From Chitinophagaceae bacterium (lineage in GTDB: Bacteria > Bacteroidota > Bacteroidia > Chitinophagales > Chitinophagaceae): a stretch of DNA of 18,394 bases. Shown here piece by piece: positions 1 to 7,759 of the stretch (positions are counted from its first letter, which is position 1; each line of letters starts with the position of its first letter). The notes below the pieces were generated by a model. The model was given only the letters and a program-made list of their open reading frames with translations, did no database searches and was not told the DNA's origin. Where the stretch lies: the NCBI GenBank assembly GCA_019454915.1, contig JACFNM010000039.1:1-18394 (forward strand). Direction: 5' to 3'. The translations under genes were made by a program, and so were the position numbers.

Positions 1-44
1 ACCAAGACTTTCAAAGAACTATCAGCCGATGCGGCTTAAATTAA

Positions 45-60
45 TTATTCTATAGAATAA
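45..60. repeat. 16 bp perfect palindrome
   Basis: The sequence TTATTCTATAGAATAA reads the same on both strands over all 16 bases. It lies in the short non-coding stretch beyond the stop codon of the response regulator gene. It could be a protein-binding site of a gene outside the window, or chance in AT-rich DNA. No gene can be assigned to bases 1-127. Confidence 0.4.
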
Positions 61-127
61 ATAATCTCTTTCACCAAGATAGAGCGAAAGGAGGATAGTT
101 TATGCTAAGGAATAGACTCTATAAAAT

Positions 128-784
128 CTACGCTATACCCGCGTTATTGATAAAATTAACTAGCGCCGCGGTATTCTTGAGGTTAAGTTTTTTCAGGATA
201 TTGTGCCGGTGTACTTCTACCGTTTTCAACGTTATATTTAGTACCTGTGCAATCTCTTTGGAGGATTGCCCCTGCTTAACGAGATCGATGATTTCAACCT
301 CGCGTTGCGACAGAAGGTTGACATCCGGCCTTTCATTATCATGAAGGATCTGATCGGAAAGAATCGTTTTCACTTCCTGACAGATATACTTATTACCCTG
401 GGCCACTTCGTTGATGGCGTTAATCATTTCTTCTTTTGAAGAGTTTTTGGTGATATAACCCACGGCGCCCATCTGCAGCATTTTTTTTGCATAAGCAGGC
501 TGAGAATGCATCGAGACGCCAATAATTTTTGAGTCTGTTGAAAGCTTCCGAATTTCTTTTGTAGCCTCAAAACCATTCATGGGACTCATGTTGATGTCCA
601 TTAAAATAATATCGGGATGATGACTTTCCGCTAATGCTATTGCTTTTTCTCCGGAGTCTGTTTCAGCAATGACCTGAAACCGTGGATCACTATTTAGGAT
701 GAAAGACCAGGTATCCCTGATCAGTTTGTGATCGTCCACTATCAGAATAGTGATCTTCTCAGTTAATATTTCGTTTGTTACCAT
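128..784 (-). CDS. LuxR/NarL-family response regulator
   Basis: This 218-residue protein is a two-component response regulator that binds DNA. The receiver domain (about residues 11-127) shows the acidic pair D17-D18, the phospho-acceptor D63 in ILMDINMSPMNG, S91 at the Thr/Ser switch position and K113 in the YITKN motif. The C-terminal LuxR/GerE helix-turn-helix (about 157-218) carries LSQREVEII, SSKEIAQVLNIT and KTVEVHRHNILKKL. The frame stays open to a TTG at 814, but the ATG at 784 starts just before the first receiver strand and is preferred. No histidine kinase is encoded nearby, so it is an orphan regulator here and its target genes are unknown. A TTTATTTG box (812-819), one base off the consensus -7 element, lies upstream. 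Confidence 0.93.
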   Translation of the reverse strand: MVTNEILTEKITILIVDDHKLIRDTWSFILNSDPRFQVIAETDSGEKAIALAESHHPDIILMDINMSPMNGFEATKEIRKLSTDSKIIGVSMHSQPAYAKKMLQMGAVGYITKNSSKEEMINAINEVAQGNKYICQEVKTILSDQILHDNERPDVNLLSQREVEIIDLVKQGQSSKEIAQVLNITLKTVEVHRHNILKKLNLKNTAALVNFINNAGIA

Positions 785-867
785 TGGAGGATAAGGTTTA
801 CTATGTAATGTCAAATAAAGCCAAAATGTCGCGGGTGAATTCCAGAGGTTAGGCCGTTTAATCCGTG

Positions 868-902
868 TTTATAAACCACGGTAAAGCCATGGTAATTATA
901 AA
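868..902. repeat. Long inverted repeat between nadK and the response regulator
   Basis: The arms TTTATAA-ACCACGG (868-881) and CCATGGT-aa-TTATAAA (887-902) pair over 14 positions with one mismatch and a 2-base bulge, around a 5-base loop TAAAG. It sits downstream of the nadK stop and about 84 bases before the regulator start, on the same transcribed strand. It may be a transcription terminator of the nadK operon or an operator or leader hairpin of the regulator gene. No T-run follows, so a classic intrinsic terminator is not shown. The rest of 785-1060 holds no recognisable gene. Confidence 0.5.
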
Positions 903-1060
903 GAAAATTGTACTTCCGCGCAAAGTTATTCATAAAAAGTGCGAAAAATAAACCTCCCGCGAAAATTTTGGAAGAAACTGTTTACAGTCCCCACGATATT
1001 ATTAAATACTTGTATCTGACTTGCGCAGCTCGCAGGACGGCAACGAAAAAAGTGTATTAT

Positions 1061-1936
1061 TCAATTTCTTTTATCCAGTCCCCAGGACAGTTTTCCGCGC
1101 AATGTTTGCAGGAAGCTGTTTTCGCTAAGGCGGATTAGCCCTATATTGAAATCTTCTTTTTTTACGGCTAACTGAATTTCTTTGTTAACGATCTCTTTTC
1201 TGGAATCCAGCGCGCAGATATATTGTTCGGTTCTGCCTTCTATGTCAAATGAAACGATGCTGTCATCCGGGATGATTATCGGACGAACATTTAGATTATG
1301 AGGGGCGACGGGCGTTATAATAAAACTTTTTGAATCCGGAAACAGTATAGACCCGTTGCAGCTTAATGAGTATCCCGTAGAACCGGTGGGTGTAGAAACA
1401 ATAATACCATCTGCCCAGTAGGTGTTGAGGAATTCGCCGTTTAAATAGGTATGGATTTTTATCATAGAAGAAGTATCTCTCTTGTGAATGGCAAATTCAT
1501 TCAGAGCGAACGGCGTTTCTCCGAACAGAGGCACGCTCGCATCGAGGTGGATAAGGCTCCTTCTATCTATAAGATAGGTGTGGTTGACCAGTGCGCTGAC
1601 GATTTCAGATAATTCGTGTTGCCCGATTGTAGCGAGAAAACCCAGGCGGCCAAAATTAATTCCAAGAATAGGTATATTGCTGTTGCGGATGAAAGTTAAG
1701 GTGTCTAAGAGTGTGCCGTCTCCTCCCATACTTATCATGCATTCGAAACTCTCGTCCAGATCAGCCGAGTCTTTAAAAGTTGGGCATTGTCCGGATGTGA
1801 ACAGGTGCTTAACCTGTTCGAAGAATTTGTGTTCAATGTAATAACGGATATTATATTTCTCGAGTTCCTGCAAGAGAGAAAGGAGATCTTCATCCTTTAC
1901 AGAATCACCTCCGCGACTATATATTGCAATTTTCAT
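1061..1936 (-). CDS. nadK: NAD kinase
   Basis: It phosphorylates NAD to NADP in the cytoplasm, using ATP or polyphosphate, and so supplies the NADP(H) pool. The 291-residue length is normal for bacterial NadK. The signature GGDGT lies at residues 71-75, followed by ILGINFGRLGFL, the ALNEFAIHK motif with the substrate-binding Asn-Glu pair, and the glycine-rich TPTGSTGYSLS motif. The frame can be extended to a TTG at 1942, but the ATG at 1936 gives the usual N terminus MKIAIYSRGG. The gene starts only 12 bases after the stop of the Omp85-like gene, so the two are almost certainly co-transcribed. Confidence 0.97.
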   Translation of the reverse strand: MKIAIYSRGGDSVKDEDLLSLLQELEKYNIRYYIEHKFFEQVKHLFTSGQCPTFKDSADLDESFECMISMGGDGTLLDTLTFIRNSNIPILGINFGRLGFLATIGQHELSEIVSALVNHTYLIDRRSLIHLDASVPLFGETPFALNEFAIHKRDTSSMIKIHTYLNGEFLNTYWADGIIVSTPTGSTGYSLSCNGSILFPDSKSFIITPVAPHNLNVRPIIIPDDSIVSFDIEGRTEQYICALDSRKEIVNKEIQLAVKKEDFNIGLIRLSENSFLQTLRGKLSWGLDKRN

Positions 1937-1948
1937 TATCAAGTGTAT

Positions 1949-3379
1949 CTAAAACCCCAGACGGGCTTGTAAAAATAATCCCTTTTCACCTAATTGGTTA
2001 AAGCTGTATTCAAGGGATAAGTTGAGATCATAAATGGAAAGCATATCAATCCCCAGACCTCCGGTATACAACAACCGGTTATTCAACGGATTGTGCGGTA
2101 AAGCGTTTTGATTATATACGTATCCGATATCACCGTATGTTTTTAGATAGAAGCGGAAAGGGATACTGCCATAGGATCTGGATTTTAAACCTGTCCTGAG
2201 CGTTGGATGCCAGATTTCTTTTTTTAGGGTCGTTTTTGCCAGTCCTCCCGAAACACCGTCAACCACGTAATATTCCAACCCGCGTAAAAACATATCGTTG
2301 TAGCCCATGATTTGCTGGTTGAAGTAGGGTTGGTCAAAGGGTAGTTTCACCATGACCGCGCCCTGTGCGGAGAGGAAATAGTTATGAAAGATTTCCCAGA
2401 ATCTACCACCCTTCGCCGAAAACTCCCAAAGATTCATTTTTGAATTGACTCCTCTTTTTAAGAGAGAAAACTCCCATTGATAGCCTCTGAGCGGATAAGG
2501 TATGTAGTTGACGTTAAAATGCTGGTACTGATATAGTAATTCAGGGTATTTAACCTGTTTTGATTGATTGCCGAAGTAGTCCGGATTTCGGTGAAAAACA
2601 GAATCGTTTATGCGATTCTGATTATAACTCAGTTTTACATTATGTCTTCGGATGTATCCGGTCCGATAGCTGTATCCCAGTGTGGCACGAAACCTTTCGG
2701 TGACAAATCCGCCGGGATCTTTGTAAAAAATCTGCTTATTGTCGCTGGTGATGTAATTGATTTCTTTATTCTGAGAATACTGGAAGTCAATGCTGATACC
2801 GTTTCTGAGGCTTTTATCAAAATTGGGCGCCGTATAGTTTAATAGAATTTGCCTCGAATACCCTGTGATAAGCCAGATATTCAATTTGTCGTTTCTTCCG
2901 CTCACATTATTGGCTATCACTTTAATTCCATAGTTGACCCGCGCCAGGCTTGCATGGTATTCGTTTATCCAAACATTAAAATTCCGATCTACGGGCTTAA
3001 AATAAGGTACCGGAAAATAATACCATCTCTCTTTAACATCCACTACTAAATCCAGGGAATCATTGAACCAATTGGTGAAATCCACTGTTGCATCAATAAA
3101 GAGTTCGGTATTTAGCAGGTTTTGCCTGGAGCGGGGAATATCCCTGAGAATCTCGAAGATGCTATATTTCCGGCCGGCTTCCATGGGAATTTCCCTGGAA
3201 ATGATATAGGTTTTGGTGATTTTGTTTCCCGTGATGTGAATGTCACGGATAGTAAGCTGAGTATTTTTCAGAATATTATCTTCATCCTGTGGTAGTTCTT
3301 CATTTTCCTGTGCCAACAGACTTTGAAAAATGCATATTATCATACCGCATAAAAACAGGTATTTAAACCGTCCGCTCAT
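1949..3379 (-). CDS. One-POTRA Omp85/BamA-TamA-like outer-membrane protein
   Basis: This 476-residue protein begins with a Sec signal peptide (about residues 1-24, cleavage near LLAQ). A single POTRA-like domain follows (about 42-118: TIRDIHITGNKIT, then SRQNLLNTELFIDATV and LVVDVKERWY). The rest is rich in alternating aromatic and polar strands expected of a 16-strand beta-barrel (about 130-476), with the MFLRG segment near 370 and a terminal Phe (LQARLGF) typical of Bam substrates. BamA normally has five POTRA domains and TamA three, so this is a short member of the superfamily and not the main BamA. It presumably inserts or exports a protein or lipid across the outer membrane; its substrate is unknown. 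It is followed 12 bases later by nadK and preceded by a CBS-domain gene. Confidence 0.85.
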   Translation of the reverse strand: MSGRFKYLFLCGMIICIFQSLLAQENEELPQDEDNILKNTQLTIRDIHITGNKITKTYIISREIPMEAGRKYSIFEILRDIPRSRQNLLNTELFIDATVDFTNWFNDSLDLVVDVKERWYYFPVPYFKPVDRNFNVWINEYHASLARVNYGIKVIANNVSGRNDKLNIWLITGYSRQILLNYTAPNFDKSLRNGISIDFQYSQNKEINYITSDNKQIFYKDPGGFVTERFRATLGYSYRTGYIRRHNVKLSYNQNRINDSVFHRNPDYFGNQSKQVKYPELLYQYQHFNVNYIPYPLRGYQWEFSLLKRGVNSKMNLWEFSAKGGRFWEIFHNYFLSAQGAVMVKLPFDQPYFNQQIMGYNDMFLRGLEYYVVDGVSGGLAKTTLKKEIWHPTLRTGLKSRSYGSIPFRFYLKTYGDIGYVYNQNALPHNPLNNRLLYTGGLGIDMLSIYDLNLSLEYSFNQLGEKGLFLQARLGF

Positions 3380-3448
3380 CCGCTGTTTTGATCTGAAGAA
3401 TTAAATGACTAAAATAGGACTAATAATTGAAGTCCGCCACCGCGAATC

Positions 3449-4108
3449 TCAGATATTGAGGTAATTCATCAGGTGAGAATAGTTGGATTGTAATTCATTT
3501 TGATAAAGCTCTTCGCCGTAATAATATTTTACGAAGTACTCGTGGCGTTGCAGGGTAGCCAGAATATCCGACACCTCAGTCTTATTGATTCGGATGGAAA
3601 TGATGAGAAGCTGGGAATGGGAATCAAAATAACTGTTTAGCTGGGTAATATAAGCATCATTGGATTCAATTAACCGGTTTAGTTCTCCGGCGGAGTAGGC
3701 GGATTTCTGCATTTCCAGGACAATGAGCGCCCCTCCTTCTTCAATGCCCGTAAACAGCGCGAGTTGCCTGAACAGGTCTTCTTCTCCAATTACGCCCAGT
3801 AATTCAAGTTGCTCTGTTATTACGGGAACCACAGACAACTGTAACTCTTTCGCCGTTTTTACCGCTAACAGAAAAAAATCGCCCTGACGTACAAAAGGCG
3901 TGATGAACAGGTTTTTCAACGTATTCAACTCACTCGTCTCGTTACTGTCCAGTAAATCCTCTTCACTGATTAATCCGAGGTATTTATCCTCTTCTACAAC
4001 CGGCAAATGGGCCACATGAAAATCACTCATTTCCTGCAAGGCTTTCCCTACCGTATCGTTTAAGTGTAGAAAAGGAATACTCCCTGATATAAGATCTCCT
4101 GCAAACAT
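3449..4108 (-). CDS. CBS-domain protein
   Basis: The 219-residue protein starts with a pair of CBS motifs (about residues 1-60 and 68-125; DFHVAHLPVVEEDKYLGLIS and LSVVPVITEQLELLGVIG are the typical cores), which usually bind adenine nucleotides and act as an energy or ligand sensor. The C-terminal part (about 126-219) has an ACT-like alternation of strands and helices (GGALIVLEM, LLIISIRI, ILATLQRHEYFVKYYYG), but this is my inference. No catalytic domain is attached. In other Bacteroidota a similar CBS protein commonly lies beside nadK, as here with one gene between. It sits 35 bases after the hydrolase gene on the same strand. A box TATCTTTC, one base off the -7 consensus, lies in that gap. 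Confidence 0.85.
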   Translation of the reverse strand: MFAGDLISGSIPFLHLNDTVGKALQEMSDFHVAHLPVVEEDKYLGLISEEDLLDSNETSELNTLKNLFITPFVRQGDFFLLAVKTAKELQLSVVPVITEQLELLGVIGEEDLFRQLALFTGIEEGGALIVLEMQKSAYSAGELNRLIESNDAYITQLNSYFDSHSQLLIISIRINKTEVSDILATLQRHEYFVKYYYGEELYQNELQSNYSHLMNYLNI

Positions 4109-4143
4109 ATAAAATTGTGTTTTTCCGTTATGAAAGATACACG

Positions 4144-4932
4144 CTAATCCTTAACCGCTGCAGGTTCGTTTAATTTTGTGAGAAACTGGTGCAATATTTT
4201 GTTAAATTCATCAGGCACTTCCATCATGGGTGCATGCCCGCATTTATCTATAAAGTGTAGTTCGCTGTTGGGAATAAGACGATTAAATTCTTTACCGACA
4301 AAAGGCGGGGTTATGGTATCGTTATTACCCCAAACCAGGAGCGTGGGTTGTTTAATTTCACTGATCTCCTCACCGAGATTATTGCGAATGGCACTTTTCG
4401 CCAGGGCGATAATTTTAATCACCTTTAACCGGTTGGAAGTGATTTCAAACACTTCATCTACTAATTCTTTGGTTGCAATCTTAGGATCGTAAAACGTCAG
4501 CTCTGTTTTGGCGCGTATATAGTCGTAGTCACCTCTTTTTGGATAGGTATCTCCCATTCCGCTCTCAAACAATCCCGAACTGCCCGTAAGAATTAATGAT
4601 TTAATATTCTCGGGGTGCTTTAAGATATAAACTAAGGCAACATGCCCACCTAACGAATTACCCAGCAGATGGATATTACTGTAATTTTTATATTCAATAA
4701 ACCGGTGTACAAATTTTGCGATACCGCCTACGGAAGTGTGCAGCAGATCCAATTCCAGTAAAGGAAGCATGGGTACCACCACCCTGTATCGGGTACGGAA
4801 ATATTCTATCAGGTCCTGAAAATTACTTAGCGCGCCGAAAAGGCCATGAAGCAATATCAAGGTCTCACCGGTGCCTTCTTCTATATAAGTAAATTTATCA
4901 TCTTCCTTGATTTCGTAACTCATCCTGTTCAT
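4144..4932 (-). CDS. Alpha/beta-fold hydrolase
   Basis: This 262-residue cytoplasmic protein belongs to the alpha/beta hydrolase superfamily. Visible are the oxyanion-hole motif HGLFG (29-33), the nucleophile elbow GNSLGG with Ser93, the acid Asp205 in VWGNNDT and the catalytic His233 in KCGHAP. The substrate cannot be told from sequence; esterase, lipase and C-C bond hydrolases of this fold all look alike. There is no signal peptide. The start ATG at 4932 is followed by a second in-frame ATG at 4923. A near-consensus box TTTATTTG (4937-4944) with a TTTG 22 bases further up would place transcription start close to 4931, which would favour the second ATG. It heads the minus-strand group that runs through the CBS protein to nadK. 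Confidence 0.88.
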   Translation of the reverse strand: MNRMSYEIKEDDKFTYIEEGTGETLILLHGLFGALSNFQDLIEYFRTRYRVVVPMLPLLELDLLHTSVGGIAKFVHRFIEYKNYSNIHLLGNSLGGHVALVYILKHPENIKSLILTGSSGLFESGMGDTYPKRGDYDYIRAKTELTFYDPKIATKELVDEVFEITSNRLKVIKIIALAKSAIRNNLGEEISEIKQPTLLVWGNNDTITPPFVGKEFNRLIPNSELHFIDKCGHAPMMEVPDEFNKILHQFLTKLNEPAAVKD

Positions 4933-5217
4933 ACCTCAAATAAATGCTAAAGTAATTTTTTTGCATCAAATGCGCTAGCCTTCCTTACAAAGAAACGAAA
5001 AAATCTTCGAAGTGGAAGATATTCGGAAAGACCGGCTAAGTTCCGGATTTTAGCATAGCTGTGCTTTATGTGAACGCTAAAGACACCATTTACGGCAGGC
5101 TGCTCTGGTTTGGAAGTCCCTGTCCGGCAAAAATTTTGAACTGCGCACGGAGAGCCTTCTATCTCCTAAAACCTTACATTTGAAACCGTTTTAATTAATT
5201 TTTATTCGTTTTTTGGT
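4933..5217. other. Non-coding divergent promoter region
   Basis: The stretch separates the minus-strand hydrolase from the plus-strand reductase and should hold both promoters. It contains short dyads: GCAT-CAA-ATGC near 4963, TTTAGC (5049-5054) pairing with GCTAAA (5076-5081), and the imperfect palindrome AGCATAGCTGTGCT between them. A TTTG at about 5182 followed 20 bases later by TATTCGTT is a weak candidate promoter for the reductase. No convincing small ORF or RNA gene was seen. Confidence 0.5.
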
Positions 5218-6207
5218 ATGGATTATCGCAAAATGGGACGTAGTGGTCTCGAACTTAGCATCTTATCGTTCGGTAGCTGGGTAACTTTCCATCAACAGGT
5301 GGATGACCGACTGGCGGATGAACTTATGGGAATAGCTTACGACAGGGGCATTAATTTTTTTGACAACGCAGAAGTATATGCTTTGGGCGAGAGCGAAAAA
5401 ATGATGGGGAGGGTGCTGAAGAAGAAAAATTGGGAACGCAGTTCCTATGTGGTTTCCTCGAAGGCATTTTTCGGCTGGAGGGGCGATAAGGACAAACCGA
5501 ATCAGACGGGACTGAGCCGCAAGCATTTAACGGAAGCCTGTCATGAAGCATTGGAGCGGCTGCAGGTAGATTACCTGGACTTATATTTTTGTCATCGTCC
5601 GGACCCGACAGTTCCCATAGAAGAAGTGGTATGGACCATGGATATTCTAATCCGGCAGGGAAAGGTGTTATATTGGGGAACCAGCCACTGGAGTGCCGGA
5701 GATATTATGGAAGCGCATCGCGTAGCCCGGCAATATAATTTAATACCTCCGGTAGTGGAGCAACCTCAGTATAATATGCTGGAACGCTATAAAATGGAAC
5801 TGGATCTTCCGCCCGTCTTTCAACATACAGGCATGGGAGCGACCGTGTGGAGCCCATTGGCCGGAGGATTCCTGACTGGCAAGTACCTGGATGAGATTCC
5901 CGAAGGGTCACGACTGTCTCTGGAAGGCTTTGATTGGCTAAGAAAGAGGTGGTTACAGAAGCAAAAGATTGAAAAGGTGAAGAAGTTATCAAAGTTGGCC
6001 GAACGGATGGGAGTATCCCTGCCATCGTTAGCGATAGCCTGGACGCTGGCCAATCCTAATGTTACCACCACCATTTTAGGAGCTACCAGAAAAGAACAAC
6101 TGCTGGAGAACCTAAAAGCGTTGGAGGTGGTTTCCCTGCTTACGCCAAAGACATTGCAACAAATAGAAGGCATATTACAGAACAAGCCGGACTTCGATTT
6201 GGCCTGA
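5218..6207 (+). CDS. Aldo/keto reductase (Kv-beta/YghZ-like)
   Basis: The 329-residue enzyme is a NADPH-dependent aldo/keto reductase of the Kv-beta/YghZ branch, which reduces aldehydes or ketones in the cytoplasm. The catalytic tetrad is visible: Asp49 and Tyr54 in FFDNAEVYALGESE, Lys82 in VVSSK, and His126 in DLYFCHRPD. The nucleotide-binding end (ILGATRKEQLLENLKAL) is near residues 282-298. The start MDYRKMGRSGLELS matches the usual N terminus of the family. The aldehyde dehydrogenase gene begins 27 bases after its stop on the same strand, so the pair is probably one operon that handles carbonyl compounds by reduction and oxidation. The natural substrate is unknown. Confidence 0.93.
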   Translation: MDYRKMGRSGLELSILSFGSWVTFHQQVDDRLADELMGIAYDRGINFFDNAEVYALGESEKMMGRVLKKKNWERSSYVVSSKAFFGWRGDKDKPNQTGLSRKHLTEACHEALERLQVDYLDLYFCHRPDPTVPIEEVVWTMDILIRQGKVLYWGTSHWSAGDIMEAHRVARQYNLIPPVVEQPQYNMLERYKMELDLPPVFQHTGMGATVWSPLAGGFLTGKYLDEIPEGSRLSLEGFDWLRKRWLQKQKIEKVKKLSKLAERMGVSLPSLAIAWTLANPNVTTTILGATRKEQLLENLKALEVVSLLTPKTLQQIEGILQNKPDFDLA

Positions 6208-6234
6208 CAGATAATTTCGATTCAAGCGTTTTTT

Positions 6235-7608
6235 ATGGATATTTCGGCTTCTCTGGCGCAAACCCGCCTGTATTTTGAAAGTGGGGCAACCCGTTCTTTC
6301 TCTTTCAGAAAGCATCAATTGGAAAAATTGAGAACGGCACTGTTGCAGCATGAAGAGGAGATTTACGATGCTTTGTATGCCGATCTGAAAAAGAGCAAAG
6401 AGGAAGCCTATGTGACGGAGTTAGGACTGGTATTAGCGGAAATCCGACATGTACTGAAACACCTCCGTCAGTGGATGAAGCCGGAAAGCGTGCCTGGAGG
6501 ATGGGTAAACTTTCCTTCGAACGGCAAAATTTATAAGGATCCCCTGGGTGTAGTTCTCCTGATTGCACCATGGAATTATCCACTGCAACTTAGCCTGATG
6601 CCTCTTATCGGCGCCATTGCTGCCGGTAATTGTGTGGTTGTGAAACCATCGGAAATAGCTCCCCGCACCGCCCGGTTAGTGGATAAGATGATCGCTGCTG
6701 TATTTGAGAAGGAATTTGTATCGGTGGTACACGGAGAAGGCGAAGTTGTTATTCCAAAACTTCTGGAGGATTTCAGGTTTGATCATATCTTTTATACCGG
6801 AAACGGGCGCGTGGGGAAAATTATTTACAGCCAGGCTGCGGAGAAACTCATTCCTGTGACGCTTGAGTTGGGAGGGAAAAGCCCGGGCATCGTGGAAGCC
6901 GATGCCCGGATAGCTGTTGCTGCCAAACGAATTGTCTTTGGTAAGTTTTTAAATGCCGGTCAAACCTGTATTGCTCCTGATTATGTTTTGACGCATTGCT
7001 CGGTGAAGGATAGATTAGTGGAGGAAATGAGAAACACAATCCGGCTTTTTTATAAGGAAGCTGCCGCTGATAGTTACGATTATAGTAGTGTTATTAATGA
7101 AAGCCGGTTTGACAAACTGGTGAGCTATTTACAACAGGGCAATATTCTTTTTGGTGGTGCGCATGACCGTGCGCGGCTTTATATTGAGCCTACGATTATG
7201 GAAATCAAATCGCCTGAAGCGCCTGTTATGGAAGAAGAAATATTCGGCCCCATACTTCCCGTGCTGTCTTTTGAAAAGCGGGAAGAGGCGATGGCGATAG
7301 TGAACCGGAATGCAAACCCATTGGCATTTTATCTGTTTACCGGGAATAAGCATACAGAAAAAGAATGGATAGAATCCATTTCCTTTGGAGGGGGATGTAT
7401 TAATAATACGCTGGTTCATTTCATGAGTCCTGAGATGCCCTTTGGCGGCGTGGGAAATAGCGGTATCGGGAGTTATCACGGTAAATTCTCTTTTATGAAC
7501 TTCAGCCGCCGGAAGCCGGTTCTAAAAACTGCTCAATGGTTTGATCCCTCAATGAGGTACCCTCCGTTCAAAGGAAAACTCAGGTGGTTTAAAAGGTTGA
7601 TTAGGTGA
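6235..7608 (+). CDS. Aldehyde dehydrogenase, ALDH3 type
   Basis: It oxidises aldehydes to carboxylic acids with NAD(P). At 457 residues it has the length of the class 3 or fatty-aldehyde branch, shorter than the roughly 490 of other ALDHs. Seen are PWNYPLQLSLMPLIGAIAAG, KPSEIAP, the general base Glu211 in LELGGKSP, the nucleophile Cys245 in GQTC, EEIFGP, and near the end MPFGGVGNSGIGSYHGK, which is typical of ALDH3. The C terminus is basic (KGKLRWFKRLIR) but shows no clear membrane helix. It follows the reductase by 27 bases. Long-chain or lipid-derived aldehydes are plausible substrates, by family only. Confidence 0.94.
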   Translation: MDISASLAQTRLYFESGATRSFSFRKHQLEKLRTALLQHEEEIYDALYADLKKSKEEAYVTELGLVLAEIRHVLKHLRQWMKPESVPGGWVNFPSNGKIYKDPLGVVLLIAPWNYPLQLSLMPLIGAIAAGNCVVVKPSEIAPRTARLVDKMIAAVFEKEFVSVVHGEGEVVIPKLLEDFRFDHIFYTGNGRVGKIIYSQAAEKLIPVTLELGGKSPGIVEADARIAVAAKRIVFGKFLNAGQTCIAPDYVLTHCSVKDRLVEEMRNTIRLFYKEAAADSYDYSSVINESRFDKLVSYLQQGNILFGGAHDRARLYIEPTIMEIKSPEAPVMEEEIFGPILPVLSFEKREEAMAIVNRNANPLAFYLFTGNKHTEKEWIESISFGGGCINNTLVHFMSPEMPFGGVGNSGIGSYHGKFSFMNFSRRKPVLKTAQWFDPSMRYPPFKGKLRWFKRLIR

Positions 7609-7637
7609 GGCTGCCGATCTTTTTACGGACAATAGAT

Positions 7638-7652
7638 TACCATGGAATGGTA
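7638..7652. terminator. Possible hairpin after the ALDH gene
   Basis: TACCAT (7638-7643) and ATGGTA (7647-7652) pair perfectly around a 3-base loop, 29 bases after the ALDH stop. There is no T-run, and the loop is tight, so a terminator role is only a guess. Confidence 0.25.
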
Positions 7653-7732
7653 TTGGCTTTTACGAATATAGTCGTGTAATCGTGCATCGGACCAGATTAT
7701 CGCCTATATCAATTATACTTGGTAATGTTAAA

Positions 7733-7740
7733 TATCTTTG
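7733..7740 (+). promoter_or_regulatory. Bacteroidetes -7 box of the TlpA-like gene
   Basis: TATCTTTG fits the TAnnTTTG element exactly and ends 19 bases before the ATG. No good TTTG -33 element is visible at the usual spacing. It indicates that the gene is transcribed apart from the reductase-ALDH pair. Confidence 0.6.
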
Positions 7741-7759
7741 CTGTTTGAAATGACCCGGT

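Noticed and set aside
102..344. An 80-codon plus-strand frame preceded by a good AAAGGAGG Shine-Dalgarno sequence.
   Set aside because: Most of it runs antisense to the helix-turn-helix of the response regulator, the protein has no recognisable features, and the organism rarely uses such sites. The match is probably chance.
908..1138. A 76-codon plus-strand frame in the gap after nadK.
   Set aside because: Its second half is antisense to nadK, the composition is not protein-like, and there is no promoter box. I treat it as chance.
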